Assembly: GCA_022559845.1 (NCBI GenBank)
Contig: CM040121.1
Location: forward strand, 347,422,243 to 347,486,242
Direction of reading: 5' to 3'
DNA: 64,000 nucleotides
Origin: Amorphophallus konjac
Taxonomy: Eukaryota > Streptophyta > Magnoliopsida > Alismatales > Araceae
Notes under the pieces: generated by a model
What the model was told of the DNA's origin: nothing
What the model saw: only the letters and a program-made list of their open reading frames with translations
The model's database searches: none
Made by a program: the position numbers and the translations under genes
In this document: in pieces, positions 1-12,240 of the stretch
Numbering within the stretch: position 1 is the stretch's first letter
Layout: each line of letters opens with the position of its first letter

Positions 1-54
1 GCACATAAAATAGTGTACATGCAATGAATTGTCATAAGAAATGGACACTTATCA
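1..54 (-). repeat. Element A 3' LTR, terminal fragment
   Basis: These 54 bases are identical to 9379-9432 and end in TTATCA, the inverted complement of the TGATAA that starts the LTR at 8107. The rest of this LTR lies left of the window. It is directly followed by the polypurine tract. Confidence 0.9.
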
Positions 55-67
55 CACCCCCCAACTT
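55..67 (-). other. Element A polypurine tract
   Basis: Read on the minus strand this is AAGTTGGGGGGTG, immediately before the 3' LTR. This is where plus-strand DNA synthesis is primed in LTR retrotransposons. Confidence 0.75.
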
Positions 68-1280
68 ACTCATTGCTAGTCCCTTAGCAATGTCAATAAA
101 TTGAATTTTAGGACTAACAAGAGTTTGTAAGATTCATGCTCTCATATCCAGTTATCCCTTCATAGAATCAACCAAAGATTAGGAATCTAGAATCATTAAT
201 GCACACTAGCCTTATGTAGGAATTTAATAGTACATGATTAAGAATTCAAATTAAAGCTCAATAGCACTTGTGCATGTGTAACTACCAAATCCACAGCTTA
301 GACAATTGCATCCCCCATTCGCTATTCCAAGTAAATGTCTTTCAACCCTGCACCTCTTAGATCAGAGCATTTAAGTATATTAGCTTTTTGTCTGCCTTAT
401 TATTTTGTCCCTTTGGGATCTTTTATACCACACATGATGCTGCACTACCCTTCACTGCTCAACGTGAACCTCGACTCTTGCCTTAGGAGAAGCAGGCCCA
501 GTTTCGCAGATCCAGGTTCCCTTTTCCGTTTTACGCGAACCTCAACACGTCTTAGGTGAAGTAGGCCCGGTTACTAAGATTAGGGGCATTTTTCATGATA
601 TTTTTTTTTCTTTCTTCTTCTCTTTTTTTTTTCAGTGCCATTGCACTTTATTTGATAGATAATTTGGCAGAAAGCTTTGTATAAAGATCTCTTTTCTTAA
701 GAAGTGCAGAATATCAGACAATATACCTAAAATAGCAGAGGGCTTGTCTTGCTTGTTTCATTAGTGTGTAATGTAAAAAAAAAATTTATTTTTTTTTGTG
801 CACATGAACTTTAAAGGGATTCTTATATCAGTTTTCCATGGCTAGATTGACTAAATTTTCCATCATCCTTCTCCCTAGTCTTTTCTATTCCAGAATTACT
901 TTTAATTTAAGTATGAATCATGAAACTCAAAATGGAGTTTACATCTTTATGCAAGACAGAACTCCTTTCAGGTTGTACTATATGCATCATGAAAATTTCT
1001 CTCCCCCCAACTTGAATGACATTGTCCTCAATGGCATGTAGAATTGAAAGCAAAAGAATAATGTATCAATAAATACTTCTGAGAGGGAAAGAGACAACCG
1101 GATATGCGGGACGAAACCTCCATCAATGTCATAGGCGGTGATGACTTCCTCTCCTTGGCCTTAACCTGACTACTAAAACACACTCAAACAAAAACGTCAA
1201 AATAACAAAAACTGTGGGTTGCCTCCCAGAAGCGCTAAGTTTTTCGTCTTCAGCCAGACGCATGAGAGCTCACAAAGATT
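68..1280 (-). other. Element A 3' noncoding region between integrase and LTR
   Basis: About 1.2 kb, AT-rich, with long T runs (600-630, 775-800). Athila elements often carry an envelope-like or other extra frame here. I see only short, unrelated open stretches on either strand, none with a membrane-protein pattern. It is best treated as degenerate or noncoding. Confidence 0.6.
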
Positions 1281-2501
1281 TTATTCCAGACCACTTAGAA
1301 CAATGGATTCTTTTTTCAACTGATCATTTTCCAAATAAGGTTTCAATCTTTGACCATTGACAGTGAAAATGTGACCATTTTGAGGATTTAAAATTTTGAC
1401 AGCACCATGGTCAAAAGTTTTGATTATAATGAATGGACCATCCCACCTAGATTTCAATTTTCCAGGAAACAACCGTAGCCTTGAATTAAAAAGCCAAACT
1501 TTTTGGTCAGGTTGAAAAGATTTTCTCAAAATGTGCTTGTCATGATAGGCTTTGGTCTTAGCTTTGTAGATCTTGGAATTTTCATAGGCTTCATTGCGTA
1601 GCTCCTCCAACTCATTGAGTTGGAGAGCTCTATGGGAACCAGCTTGGGCCAAGTCCAAATTCACTTGTTTTATTGCCCAGTACGCCCTATGTTCTAGCTC
1701 GACTGGTAGGTGACAGGCTTTTCCAAAAATCAGCCTATAGGGGGACATACCTATGGGAGTTTTGTAGGCAGTCCTATAGGCCCAAAGAGCATCATCCAAT
1801 CTTTCAGACCAATCCTTCCTATCGGGCCGAACAGATTTTTGCAGGATGTTTTTGATTTCTCGATTGGATATTTCCACTTGGCCACTTGTTTGGGGGTGGT
1901 AGGGGGTGGCGATTTTGTGAGTGATCTCATATTTCTTAAGTAAAGCTCGGAATTGGGAGTGAGTAAAATGTGAACCCCCGTCACTGATGATAGCCCTGGG
2001 ACACCCAAATCTAGAGAAGATATTCTTACGAATAAATTTCATCACAACTTTATGATCATTAGTCCGAGTGGCTATTGCTTCTATCCATTTAGACACATAA
2101 TCTACGGCCACAAGAATGTATTCGTTTCCAAATGATGCTGGAAATGGTCCCATGAAATCAATCCCCCAAACATCAAAAATTTCAACAATCAAGATGGGAT
2201 TGAGTGGCATCATGTCTCTCTTAGAATTATTCCCCACAGCTTGACACCTTAGACAGGTCTTGCTAAATTCATAGGCATTCTTGAAAAGTGTGGGCCAGAA
2301 GAACCCACTTTGCAGGACCTTAGCAGCAGTTTTCTTACCTGAGAAATGTCCCCCACAAGCGAGATTATGACAGAAGTTCAAAACAGATTGTTGCTCCTCC
2401 TCGGGGACACATCTTCTTATTATTTGATCTGGACCCATATGAAATAACTCTGGGTCGTCCCAAAAATAGTGCCTTACCTTAGAAAAGAATCGATCCTTTG
2501 C
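1281..2501 (-). pseudogene. Element A integrase (after third nonsense codon)
   Basis: The frame is continuous with the upstream pol but is separated from it by a TAG at 2502-2504. The open part with a start runs 2438-1281 (385 aa). It shows the H-H-C-C zinc-binding head (HNLACGGH... CLRC), then the catalytic core with Asp in GIDFMG, Asp in SDGGSH and Glu in GQVEISN. A C-terminal domain follows. No chromodomain is seen, as expected for Athila. All catalytic residues are intact, so the protein is damaged only by upstream stops. Confidence 0.9.
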
Positions 2502-3173
2502 CTATCTAGACCACCCTTCGGGAATCTGCCCTACTGCCAGGTAATTGACTATATGAGCGAACCAAGGGGTTGTTGTGTGAGAGATGGAAAGAATTTGTTC
2601 ATCAGGGAAGGAATCAGACATAGGAGCACTTTCAGGAATTACAATCCTGGACAAGTGATCAGCTACAACATTTTCCAACCCCTTCTTGTCTCTTATTTCC
2701 AAATCAAACTCTTGTAGTAATAAAATCCATCGTAAGAGACGGGGTTTGGCTTCCTTCTTAGACATCAAAAATTTTAATGCTGAGTGATCGGAATAAACAA
2801 TGACTTTCGCCCCTAACAGATATGATCGAAACTTTTCAAGGGCAAACACAACAGCTAGCAATTCCTTTTCCGTGGTGGTGTAGTTCATTTGGGCATCAAC
2901 GAGGGTGCGGCTCGCATAATATATCACCACAGGCTTCTTCTCAATTCTTTGACCTAGGACAGCTCCTACAGCATAGTCTGAGGCATCACACATGATCTCA
3001 AAAGGGAGCGACCAATCAGGAGATTGGAGAATGGGAGCTTGTATGAGAGTCGCTTTCAAAGAATTGAACGCCTCTAGACATGACTCATTAAGATGAAAGG
3101 GAGTATCCTTGGCAAGCAATTGTGTAAGTGGTCGAGCAATGGTGGAGAAGTTTTGAATGAATCTGCGGTAGAA
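2502..3173 (-). pseudogene. Element A RNase H segment of pol
   Basis: Same frame as the RT upstream, bounded by a TGA at 3174-3176 and a TAG at 2502-2504. It starts in the RT connection and contains the retroviral-type RNase [14 protein letters not shown], a [18 protein letters not shown] helix and SDHSALKFL, followed by the tether to integrase. The TGA sits where the RT thumb normally has an invariant Trp (after FLGHA), so a TGG-to-TGA change is likely. Confidence 0.9.
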
Positions 3174-3638
3174 TCATGCATGGCCAAGAAAGGAACGGAT
3201 CTGTTTGATCGAAGAAGGGGGAGGAAGATTAGAAATCACATCAACCTTGGCTTGGTCAACCTTTATTCCCTTCTCTGAAACTACATGGCCTAAAACGATC
3301 CCTTCTCTTACCATGAAATGGCTCTTCTCCCAGCTCAACACTAGATTCGACTCAATGCATTTTTTCAATACCCGAGTCAAATTTCTCAAACAATCATCAA
3401 ATGAATCACCAAACACTGAAAAGTCATCCATAAAAACTTCCAAGCATTCCCCCACCATTTCAGAGAAAATGGACATCATACATCGCTGGAATGTGGCAGG
3501 GGCATTACAGAGCCCAAAAGGCATTCTTCTGAAAGCAAATGTGCCATAGGGGCATGTGAAGGTTGTTTTCTCTTGATCTTCCGGGAAAATTGCAACTTGG
3601 TTATACCCGGAATAGCCATCTAGAAAGCAATAATACTT
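3174..3638 (-). pseudogene. Element A reverse transcriptase, catalytic half
   Basis: In frame with both neighbours; the TAG at 3639-3641 splits the RT. This half holds the CFLDGYSGYNQ palm segment, MPFGLCNAPATFQ and the catalytic FMDD box, with both Asp residues present, then FLGH. It ends at the TGA at 3174-3176. The residues needed for polymerisation are preserved, which points to recent inactivation by point changes. Confidence 0.9.
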
Positions 3639-6600
3639 CTACCCAGCCAGTTTCTCCAAGATTTGATCAATGAATGGGAGTGGAAAATGATCTTTTTTCG
3701 TGACTGAATTTAGTTTTCTATAATCAATGCATATTCTCCACCCAGTTGGTAATCGTGTGGGAACTTCTTCTCCTTTCTCATTTGTTATAACTGTCAGCCC
3801 TGACTTTTTGGGAACAACTTGAGTTGGGCTGACCCACTTGCTATCAGAAATGGGATATATGATCCCAGCATCCAACCATTTGACAACTTCTTTCTTAACT
3901 ACCTCCTTCATACTTGGATTCAGCCGACGCTGCATCTCTCTACTCGGCTTGGCATTATCCTCCAAGTAAATGTAATGCATACACACATCCGGACTGATAC
4001 CCTTCAAATCGGCCACTGACCAACCTATCGCCCTCTTGTGCTCCTGAAGGACATCTAGGAGTTGGGATTCCTGAGCAGCGGTGAGCTTAGAAGCAATGAT
4101 TACGGGCAGAGTTTGGTTAGGACCTAGATAAGCATACTTCAAAGGATCCGGCAGAGGCTTCAATTCTAGACTGGGTGGTTGATCTAAAGATGGAAGAATG
4201 GGTTCAGCTTGAAGTGGAGGGAGTGGCTCTACTCTAGAGTAGGGTGCACTAGAAAGTGGAGAATCCTGGAGCATGCTATCCTCTTCTAGACATTCCTCAT
4301 AAACGTCCAGACTTTCTTCAATTAGTTCAGAAACATCAATGACACTACATTCTTCCTCATGGTTCGGATATTGAGATGCTTTGAACACATTTAAAGAAGC
4401 CTTCTCTCCTCCAAAAGAAATATCCATCATCCCCGTGGCGCAATTTATATTAGCCTTGGCCGTAGCAAGAAAAGGACGTCCCAAAATGATAGGTGTGTGC
4501 TTTAATTCTTGGGATGAGGCCATATCCAGAATAAGAAAGTCCACCGGGAAATAACATTCATGCACCTTCACAATCACATCTTCCAATAGTCCCCTTGGAG
4601 TCTTTACAGATCGATCTGCCAGTTGGAGGATTATAGATGTGGGTTTCAACTCCCCTAGATCAAACTGCTCATATATAAAGGTGGGTAACAAGTTCACACT
4701 TGCTCCAAGGTCCAGCAATGCTCTATCAAATGTAATTCCACCTATGTCACAAGAAATCAGTGGAGCTCCAGGGTCCTTCAACTTTTTAGGCAAATGATTC
4801 ATGACAACTGCGCTGACATCTTCAGACAAGCGGACCTTTTGTGTTACTGCCTTTGGTTCCCTTTTTGGTGTACATAGCTCTTTCAAAAATTTTGCATACG
4901 CTGGCACATGTTTGATCGCATCCAATAGTGGAATATTGATGTTCACTTGTTTAAACAATTCCACTAGTTCATCTTGTTGGACCGGTTTTCTCTGTTGAGA
5001 TTTAGGCTTCAATGCATCAGGGAATGGGACTTTAGGAACATATTCTCGAGGTCCTTCATCAACCTTTGCTTTCCCTTTGTCCAGCTTATTTTCTCCCCCC
5101 TCTTGCCTCTTCTTTTCTTGCAAAATTGTTGACTCCTCATCTTCACTATCACTATCCTCGTGGGCATCTTGGCCCGAACTACTACCCACATCCTTAGCTT
5201 GATAAGGGTCATTAAGAATTTTTCCGCTCCTAAGGCTAGAGATGGCTTTGGCATTCTCGAACTGAGGACCTATATGAGGGGGCAGCTGAGGTTGGTTCGG
5301 CTGGTTAGGTTGAGGAAGAATAGGAGCTCTTAGAGGGAAGCCTGGAGGTTGTTGATTGTGGGGGTTGGCCACCGGTTGGCTAGGGAGCTGACCTACCTCT
5401 CTTCTCATGTTATTGGCAGCAAGTTGCCCTATCTGGTTCTCCAACTTGGAAATGGATTGTGCTTGGGTAAGGATGAGTTGTTGGAGTTGTTCAAACTTGT
5501 CATCAAAAGTGGGCTGAGTAGGAGGTGGTTGATAATGTGGTTGATGTGAACGGTGTGCAGAAAATTGCTGAAATTGGCCCTGAGCAAATTGAGCTTGAGG
5601 ATATGGGGCCTGAGCTTGATGGGAAGGTGATTGTTGATGGAAAGGAGGCTGATAAGAGAGATTTTGGTTTAACTGACTTGGCATGGAAAATGATTGTTTC
5701 GAATTTGGATGGTGTGAGGGATGAGATTGGGTGGATGGGCCTTGGTTAGACTTCCAAGAAAAATTTGGATGATTTCTCCAGCCCGGATTGTAAGTGTTTG
5801 AATAAGGATCATATGTGGGCTTGGAGACACCTTGAGCAGCAAAGATTTGTTCTTGGATAAATGGGGGGAGTTGGGCTGCTGTGGGACACCCAATCACGGA
5901 ATGGCTAGGGCTCGAACACAAAGCACAGATTTCTTCTTGACTTGGGGTTGAGATTTGTTGAGGTTGAGGGGCAGAAGGGAAAGAGGGTTCCTGTCTAGAC
6001 ATGGACAACAACTGGTCTAGCTTTTGGGCAACCATATCGACCTTCTCTATCTTTTGCGCCAACAAATCCATTTTATTCAACTTTTGGGTTATGGCATTAA
6101 TATCTATCTTGTTCTCACACTCACCTTGGCTCTTAACTTCATAAAGTCCACCCCTCTTAGAAGGCCCAATCATTCTTTCATATGATGAAAGCGAGGTATG
6201 GCTTATGGAATTTTCACTAAGCATTTCGAATAAATCATAAGCCTCATCCTCGCTCTTACTCATGAATGCTCCCCCACATGATGCATCCACCATCTGTCTA
6301 TAATTCTCCGCCAAACCCTCATAGAATGCCTGTACAATTTGCCATCTTGATAACCCATGGTGGGGGCATTTCCTCAATAAATCTTTTAGTCTATCCCATG
6401 CTTCATGGATATGTTCCCCTGGGTTTTGTGTGAATCCAGTAATTGCTCTTCTCATGGTATTAGTTCGCCCTATGGGATAGAACTTCTTCAAAAATTCTTT
6501 TTGCATTTCCGCCCATGTATCAATGATTCTACCCAAGGCTCCTAACCAATATTTGGCTTTATCCTTAAGAGAGAATGGGAAGAGAGTTAGCCTAAGAGCA

Positions 6601-6968
6601 TCATCAGAGAAATTTTGGATTTTAACAGTTGAGCAGATCTGAAGGAACTCATCAAGATGTTTGTAAGGGTCTTCATTAGGATTTCCATAGAAAGACGGTA
6701 ACATTTGGATGGTACTAGACTTGATTTCATAATGAACCGCCTGGTTCTGAGGTGCTTGGACATAGAAGGATGGTTGGTATTGATTGGGCAAGAAATAATC
6801 ATTCATTTGCTTTGGAGGATTGGGATTTTCGGCCATTAGATTTTGGTGGTGAGGTCCTTGATTTTCGGCCATGAGATCTTGTTGGAAATCGTTCCCTGGA
6901 TACAAGACTCTCTCAATTTCTTGAATGGGTCTTAGTAGGTTTGGATGTTGAGATCTTCTACCTTGCAT
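3639..6968 (-). pseudogene. Element A gag-protease-RT (N-terminal part) polyprotein
   Basis: A single 1,109-codon frame starting at ATG 6968. Residues about 85-260 form the capsid-like gag domain (AKYWLGAL... FLKKFYP). Residues 348-361 are a CX2CX4HX4C zinc knuckle. A Pro/Gln-rich stretch follows. Around residue 750 is the protease signature DLGASVNLLP, whose DLG form is usual in Athila. The frame ends inside the RT palm after ICIDYRKLN, at a TAG (3639-3641). Gag and pol are fused in one frame with no frameshift, also typical of Athila. Confidence 0.92.
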
Positions 6969-8083
6969 TAACTAGGACGAAGAGAGAAATGAAAGATTTT
7001 TTTTTTTTGATTTTTGTTTGTTTATTATTTTTTTTTGACACAAAATAGGATGAGGAAAGAGAAGAGGAGAAAAAAAAATTGATTTTTTTTATTTTAAATT
7101 TTTTATGCAATCACAAACAAGTTATCACACAAATTTCCTAATGACCTAGATGTGACCTAGACCTATAAATTAGGTTTCACAAAATGATTAAAATGAAACT
7201 TAAGTTCACCCTCAATGTTTCCACCGGCCAAGTAAGGGGTGGGGAAGTGGGAGGTTCCCCCTACTTTCGTAGGGACCTAATTATGCCAAACCACTATCCC
7301 GCTTAAGGCGTTTGCCGTCCGACCGTCTTGCCTTAGGCACCGGTTTTCACAAGAGGGTAAGCCCAAATAACACAAGAACCACAGTGTGAACCTAGGGCCA
7401 ATGTCTACTGAATTTTATTTAAGGTCTAGGTGATGCAAAGATGCAAGGGAATTATGGTTTGTGGGCTAAGGAAGGGTGATGAAATCCCCACCTTATCTTG
7501 TTTATGGGTGTTGCCCTTAGAATATTTCAGAAATGATATGCAACAAACCAAGTTCAAACAAGGGGTTCTATGCAAGCATGGAAATGCATGAGCATGCTTT
7601 TGAAAAAATTAGAGTACTCACCTTGCCTCCCGCAATCTTCAATAATGCAATTAACAATAATTAAACAACAAGGAAAAACAAAGTCTATCCTAAATGATGC
7701 ATGACCTAAAACATGGAAGTGTGGGTTCTACTCTTGCAATGGACATTTTTATTGAAGTTCAAGTGATGCTTTTTTTTGTTTTTATTTAATGAACCTATCT
7801 AACTACAAGATATGAAATGTAGAGAAATGAAATTGAAATGAAAGAGGAAAAGTTTGGATACTTACTTGAAAAGCGTTCCCTCGTCCCTTTTTTTTTTTTG
7901 AAATGAATGACTAAATCACAAAGATGAAAGAAAGAAAGGCAAACTTACCTCTAATTTTTTTTTTGAGTTTTCAAGTTGCTTTTTCTCCCTTTTTTTTCAC
8001 CTGCAAAAAAAAAAAAAGAAAGAAAAGAGAACACACTATAAACACAAGGAAAACAAAGTTATTAAGTCAAAAATCATCATTCT
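6969..8083 (-). other. Element A 5' leader
   Basis: An untranslated leader of about 1.1 kb between primer site and gag. It has several A/T homopolymer runs (near 7000-7100 and 7890-8030) and no convincing coding frame on either strand. Confidence 0.7.
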
Positions 8084-8101
8084 TCCCCGGCAACGGCGCC
8101 A
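8084..8101 (-). other. Element A primer-binding site (tRNA-Asp type)
   Basis: Read on the minus strand: TGGCGCCGTTGCCGGGGA, five bases inside the 5' LTR. It is complementary to the 3' end of plant tRNA-Asp (ending CCCCGGCAACGGCGCCA). It primes minus-strand synthesis and fixes the element's orientation. Confidence 0.88.
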
Positions 8102-8106
8102 AAAAT

Positions 8107-9432
8107 TGATAACGCGAAAGTTTGTCGTTTAAAACACGCGTATAACAATCATAAAACCGAACTCGCACAAAATGATCAAAGGAGAACGTAGTACTATGGC
8201 AAGCACGGGTCAAATCCACAGGGAAGAAGATACTTTTAGAGTTAAAAACCTTGTAACCTTTTAGAAAATGTTTGTGATTTTTTGTAGCTTGAAGAGAATG
8301 ATTAAACAAAGAATGATTCCAACAATTAAATCAAAATGCCTATGATTATGAGTCTATGCCATGGGAAATAATTGCATAACATTGAGAAGAAGAGGTAGAA
8401 AAAGTAGGAAGAGAGGGAAGATGAACAAACTCTAGATCAAATGAACACTTCTTTCATTAACATAAAGAAACGATTACATGAAGTGCAAGACGAGCTTACA
8501 ATAAAGATGTGACGAGATTACAATGAAGTAAAATGAAACTAAAGCAATAGCAACAAGAGGAGCCTGAGATGTGAAGATGGTAGCCGCAATGGTGATGACG
8601 GCGCCGTCCTCTCTTGGCCTTGGATCACGAACCACCTTGTGGAAGATGTCGTCTACACCGAGAGGAAGTCGCCTTTGTCGTTGAAGCTGCCTTTGGAGGG
8701 TGAATAAATGAGAGAAATCGGAGGCCTAAGGTTGAGAGAGAAAGAGGGAGAGTGAAAGATTGCCAAAAAAAAGACTCCCCTTCTCCTCCTTACCATGGGC
8801 TATTTATAGGGAAAGTTTGGTAGATAGAGGGTGGAGATTATATCAAAAGGAGATGGATAGCTAAGATTCAAATGGAATATGATGCATGGGGAAGAGTAAA
8901 AGTAGGTGGGCACCCCCTTTCTTGGACTTTAGGCACCCCATTTCCCAAGGCTCATCATGTCTCTCCTTTAATTCAAATTTTGGATGTCCTTTTCCTCCTT
9001 TCCAAACTTAAAGTTTGGATTCCTCCTTTTCAAACTTTGAATTCAAAATTTTGAACTTTCCTTTCCCTCCAATCAAAATAATTTGAATTCTTTATTTGAC
9101 TTGGTCAAAATGGTGATGACCCTTTTGCCCCCGGCTTCTTTTGTAATTACCTTCGGTGTCCTACACACATATAATTACACTTTAGTCCATAAAAATTACC
9201 ACAATGTGCATAGCAATCTCAAATGCTCATGATTATGCAATGGAGAATTAATTCTCATGGCCCTCAACTTTAATTTATTATTAAATAAGACAATTGAATT
9301 AATCAATTTACGTGAAAGCTCCAATTTAAATGCGGAGTTGAGGTTAACTATGAAATATGCATAATTGCCTAATTATATGCACATAAAATAGTGTACATGC
9401 AATGAATTGTCATAAGAAATGGACACTTATCA
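8107..9432 (-). repeat. Element A 5' LTR (complete, 1,326 bp)
   Basis: Bounded by TGATAA at 8107 and TTATCA at 9432, perfect terminal inverted repeats. The inner edge is five bases from the primer site. The outer edge is followed by ATGGG (9433-9437), the expected right half of a 5-bp target duplication; the left half is outside the window. The last 54 bases recur at 1-54. Confidence 0.92.
8801..8810 (-). promoter_or_regulatory. TATA box of element A LTR
   Basis: The minus strand reads CCTATAAATA here, in the middle of the LTR, as expected for the U3/R promoter that transcribes the element leftward. Confidence 0.65.
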
Positions 9433-9604
9433 ATGGGCGTCTGTCACTCTAGCATCTCTAAACCAGTCGGCAGCTAGCTGATATTTAAATTGAACGGCCA
9501 GATAGTTCAGAATAAATGGCTCGTCCCTGTAACCCCACTTCACAGGAGCTAGAAAAAGTCCAAAGTTGGGCTTCTCCCGATGGATGCGACCGGCTGCATG
9601 GTCC
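9433..9604 (-). pseudogene. Element C antisense gene, internal fragment (between nested elements A and B)
   Basis: On the minus strand these 172 bases encode a stretch (FGLFLAPVKWGYRDEPF and onward to RVTDAH) closely matching the middle of element B's antisense gene product. It is the continuation of the coding piece at 36784-37277. Removing B and one copy of its GGTCC duplication joins the two pieces in frame across ARWD-HAAG. The right part is cut off by element A. C is therefore older than both A and B. Confidence 0.9.
9600..9604. repeat. Target-site duplication of element B, left copy
   Basis: GGTCC directly precedes the TGTGGACACC start of the left LTR. The identical pentamer follows the right LTR at 36779-36783. 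This shows that B inserted as one unit of 27,174 bp. Confidence 0.93.
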
Positions 9605-9779
9605 TGTGGACACCGAAAATTGCACATCCAAATGTCATGCTCGGCCCAGCATCTACAACGGCGCCGAGTGAAGAAACCCCGGATAAATCAGGCACCAAAG
9701 GCCCCACAGCCCGTGGGCCCCGAAGGAAATCAAACGGGTCACAACTCGTGCCCACAACGGGCCCAAAACTGCCCATCCA

Positions 9780-10265
9780 GCCCTCAACGGCACGCCCAGG
9801 TGGAGCCCCAGCGGCACGCCCCTTCAGGCTGCCCAGCGGCACACCCCATTAGGCTGTTCAGCGGCACAGCCCATCAAAAGCTTCAGCGGCACGCCCCAAA
9901 GGGCCTCCAGCGGCACGCCCAGCGGGGGGCTTCACCGGCACGCTCACTTCAGCGGCACACCCTGCCGCGGCCTTCGCCGGCACACCCCCAAGGGGGGGGA
10001 CCTTCAACGGTACGCCCCCCAGGTGGGTTCACCGGCGCACCCCCTTTGGGGCCTTCAGCAGCACAGCCCTTTGAGGCTTCAGCGGTACGGCCTTTGGGGC
10101 CTTCAACGGCACGCCTAAAAGGGGCTTCAACGGTACGGCCTTTGGGGCCTTCAACGACACGCCTAAAAGGGGCTTCAGCGGTACAGCCTGCAAAGGCTTC
10201 AGCGGCAGGCCTTTTTGGCTCCTCAGCGGCACGCCCCTTCGAAGCCCCCAGCGGCACAGCGGTGA
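9780..10265 (+). repeat. GC-rich minisatellite array 1 in 5' LTR of B
   Basis: About two dozen copies of a core close to CAGCGGCACGCCC, separated by 8-20 bases of variable sequence. Variants include CACCGGCACGCTC and CAACGGTACGCC. The matching array in the right LTR (33350-33900) has extra units, so the array changes copy number between LTRs of the same insertion. Confidence 0.9.
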
Positions 10266-10461
10266 AGTTTTTTTCAACGGGCAACATGAGGCCCATGCCC
10301 TACGCATCCTTGGCGCGCAGTGGAGCCGTATGAGGTGGCAGTCGACGACTGGGCCACGTAGCCTACCCCACTGACAGCCAGGACGGAGCAGGTGAGCCAC
10401 CATCATCACAGCCGGCTTCCCGCCTTCAACGGTGGTGCTCGAAGTCACCGGCTGCCCAGAG

Positions 10462-10468
10462 TATAAAA
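10462..10468 (+). promoter_or_regulatory. TATA box in 5' LTR of B
   Basis: TATAAAA within CCAGAGTATAAAAGACGCC. The same sequence is present in the right LTR near 34099. It lies about 860 bp into the LTR and is the best candidate for the start of genomic RNA. Confidence 0.7.
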
Positions 10469-11229
10469 GACGCCCGTTTTCAACAGAAGAGGGGCATCCG
10501 GGGAGGAGATCGAGGAGGAGGGAGACACACAGACACAGAGGCAAGGAGAAGAAGAAAAGAAAGGAAGAGAGAAGAGAAGAACCCGAGCTGGGCGTGAGCC
10601 TCCTCCGGCGACCACCGCGAAGAGAGCAAGAGTAAGGGAGAGGGAGGGAGCTTAATGTAACGGGGGAGAGGGTTGGGGATAGTGGCGAAGGTCTTAGGCC
10701 CCAGTGCTTCTGCCCTCTCGCATTCCATTCTTCCTTCCGTTCTCTGTTATGGATTCTTTTTCCTTTTGGTCCACGGCCCCATTTGGGGAGTTTGCTTTTG
10801 CCATATGTATTAAGGGCCTCGCCCTCTCGATTCTCATAAATGAAAACCACCCTCTCCGGGTTTCTTTTCGATCTTCGATATTTTATGCTAGGCTTTGCGG
10901 GCTTTTTGACGGACAATCCGTTCCTCCCTCTGTCTCCTCATTCCTCCGGCGTCTTTAGGGTCCTCCACGTCGATGTGGGTTTCCCCCTTTTTGTTGGCCT
11001 TGGCTCCGTGAGCTCCTCACTCCCTTCTATGGCCATCTACCGTGTTCCCGGGCTTGAGGAGAAGGGGAGGTACCCTTCTTTCTTCCCAACCACTCAGTGA
11101 CTAATAGACCACTCCCGGCCTTGAAATCCCCTGTCTTTCTTCCTCTTTTCCTGAACGGCCACCAAGTCTCCCCCCCAGATGCTTGCAACCCTTTTAAGCC
11201 TCCCATCGGTGCACCTTTCCGGCCCTTGG

Positions 11230-11425
11230 CCGGCACACACTTGCCCAGCCTTCAGCGGCACGCCCCATTGGCCTTGCCCTTCAGCGGTACGCCCTATCCA
11301 GCCTTCAGCGGTACGCCCTGTCCAGCCCTCAGCGGCACGCCCTGTCCAGCCCTCAGCGGCACGCCCTGTTCAGCCTTCAGCGGTACACCCTGTTCAGCCC
11401 TCAGCGGCACACTCTTCAGTCCTTC
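11230..11425 (+). repeat. GC-rich minisatellite array 2 in 5' LTR of B
   Basis: About eight units of roughly 22-24 bp built on CAGCGGCACGCCCTG(T/A)CC, more regular than array 1. The corresponding array in the right LTR is near 34865-35065. Confidence 0.85.
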
Positions 11426-11899
11426 AGCAGCTTACTCTTTGGCCAGTCCCAGTCCATGCCTCTTAGAGGCCCTCAGTCATCTTCGTGTTTTCCGAGGCTC
11501 TATAAAGGTGTTGCTCCTTCGGGGGCCCATCTCCAATTGTCGGGTTCCGCCACTCCATGTGGGCGCGTCCCCTTTACCTCCCTTACGTCCCGGGTCAAGG
11601 GGAGATGCTGCCGAATTTTTGCGAGAAATTAATAAACAATTAAAAGAGGCAAAAGGAGGCAACAAACGAACAGGATAATCAATGAAACCTTCCAATTAAT
11701 CAAATCACTGCCGGCGCCATGACGAGAACTGAATCGAACTAATTAACTACCCGGCAGCCCGAATGTCCGACTCGCAAGAAAAGAGGCCGAACCGAACAAA
11801 GCAAAACAAGGGAGGGATTTGATATAAAACCACATGAAAGTTAAGATAAGAAGAAAAGAAAAGCTTTAGAACAAATAATTGAAAACTGAGCGGGCCTCT

Positions 11900-12240
11900 A
11901 CAATCACGCCCCATTGGCCTTCAGCGGCACGCCTAGGTTGGCCTTCAGCGGCACGCTTCCATTGGCCCTCAACGGCATAGGCCATCCCATGTCCCTTTCA
12001 ACCCCCAGCGGCACGCCCTTTCTGCCCTCAGCGGTACGCTCCCCGTCCTCCTTCAGCGGTACACTCTTAATTGCCCCAGCGGCACGCCCCTTAAACCCCC
12101 AGCGGTACACTCCTTCTTGGCCTTCAGCGGCACGCTCCCATGACCTTCAGCGATACGCCCCCCCCTTCTCGGCCTTCAGCGGTACGCCCTCTGGGCTTCT
12201 CAGCGGTACACCCTTATCTCCCCTTCGCCGGCACACTACA
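11900..12240 (+). repeat. GC-rich minisatellite array 3 in 5' LTR of B
   Basis: The same GGCACGCC core as arrays 1 and 2, with unit spacing about 18-30 bp, ending at CTTCGCCGGCACACTAC. The counterpart in the right LTR is near 35540-35880. Confidence 0.85.

Larger units (their letters stand above)
1..9432 (-). mobile_element. Element A: Athila-type Ty3/gypsy LTR retrotransposon
   Basis: The element lies on the minus strand. The right (5') LTR at 8107-9432 is complete. The left (3') LTR is cut by the window edge, and its last 54 bases (1-54) match 9379-9432 exactly. Between them are a tRNA-Asp-type primer site, a leader, one gag-protease-RT-RNase H-integrase frame (6968 down to 1281), a 1.2 kb 3' region and a polypurine tract. 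The RT has an FMDD box and the long insertion before the first RT aspartate block that is usual in the Athila lineage. Three in-frame stops make this copy non-autonomous. Its right flank (from 9433) is coding sequence of element C's antisense gene, so A is nested in C. Confidence 0.93.

Noticed and set aside
335..1041. Possible envelope-like gene in the 3' region of element A
   Set aside because: Only 60-75 codon open stretches on the wrong strand for the element, with no signal or transmembrane pattern that holds up.
10029..10916. Open frames up to 295 codons across the LTR arrays, repeated in both LTRs of B (also 9566-10333, 33666-34553)
   Set aside because: They follow the repeat composition, occur on both strands, lack any domain, and are identical only because the LTRs are identical.
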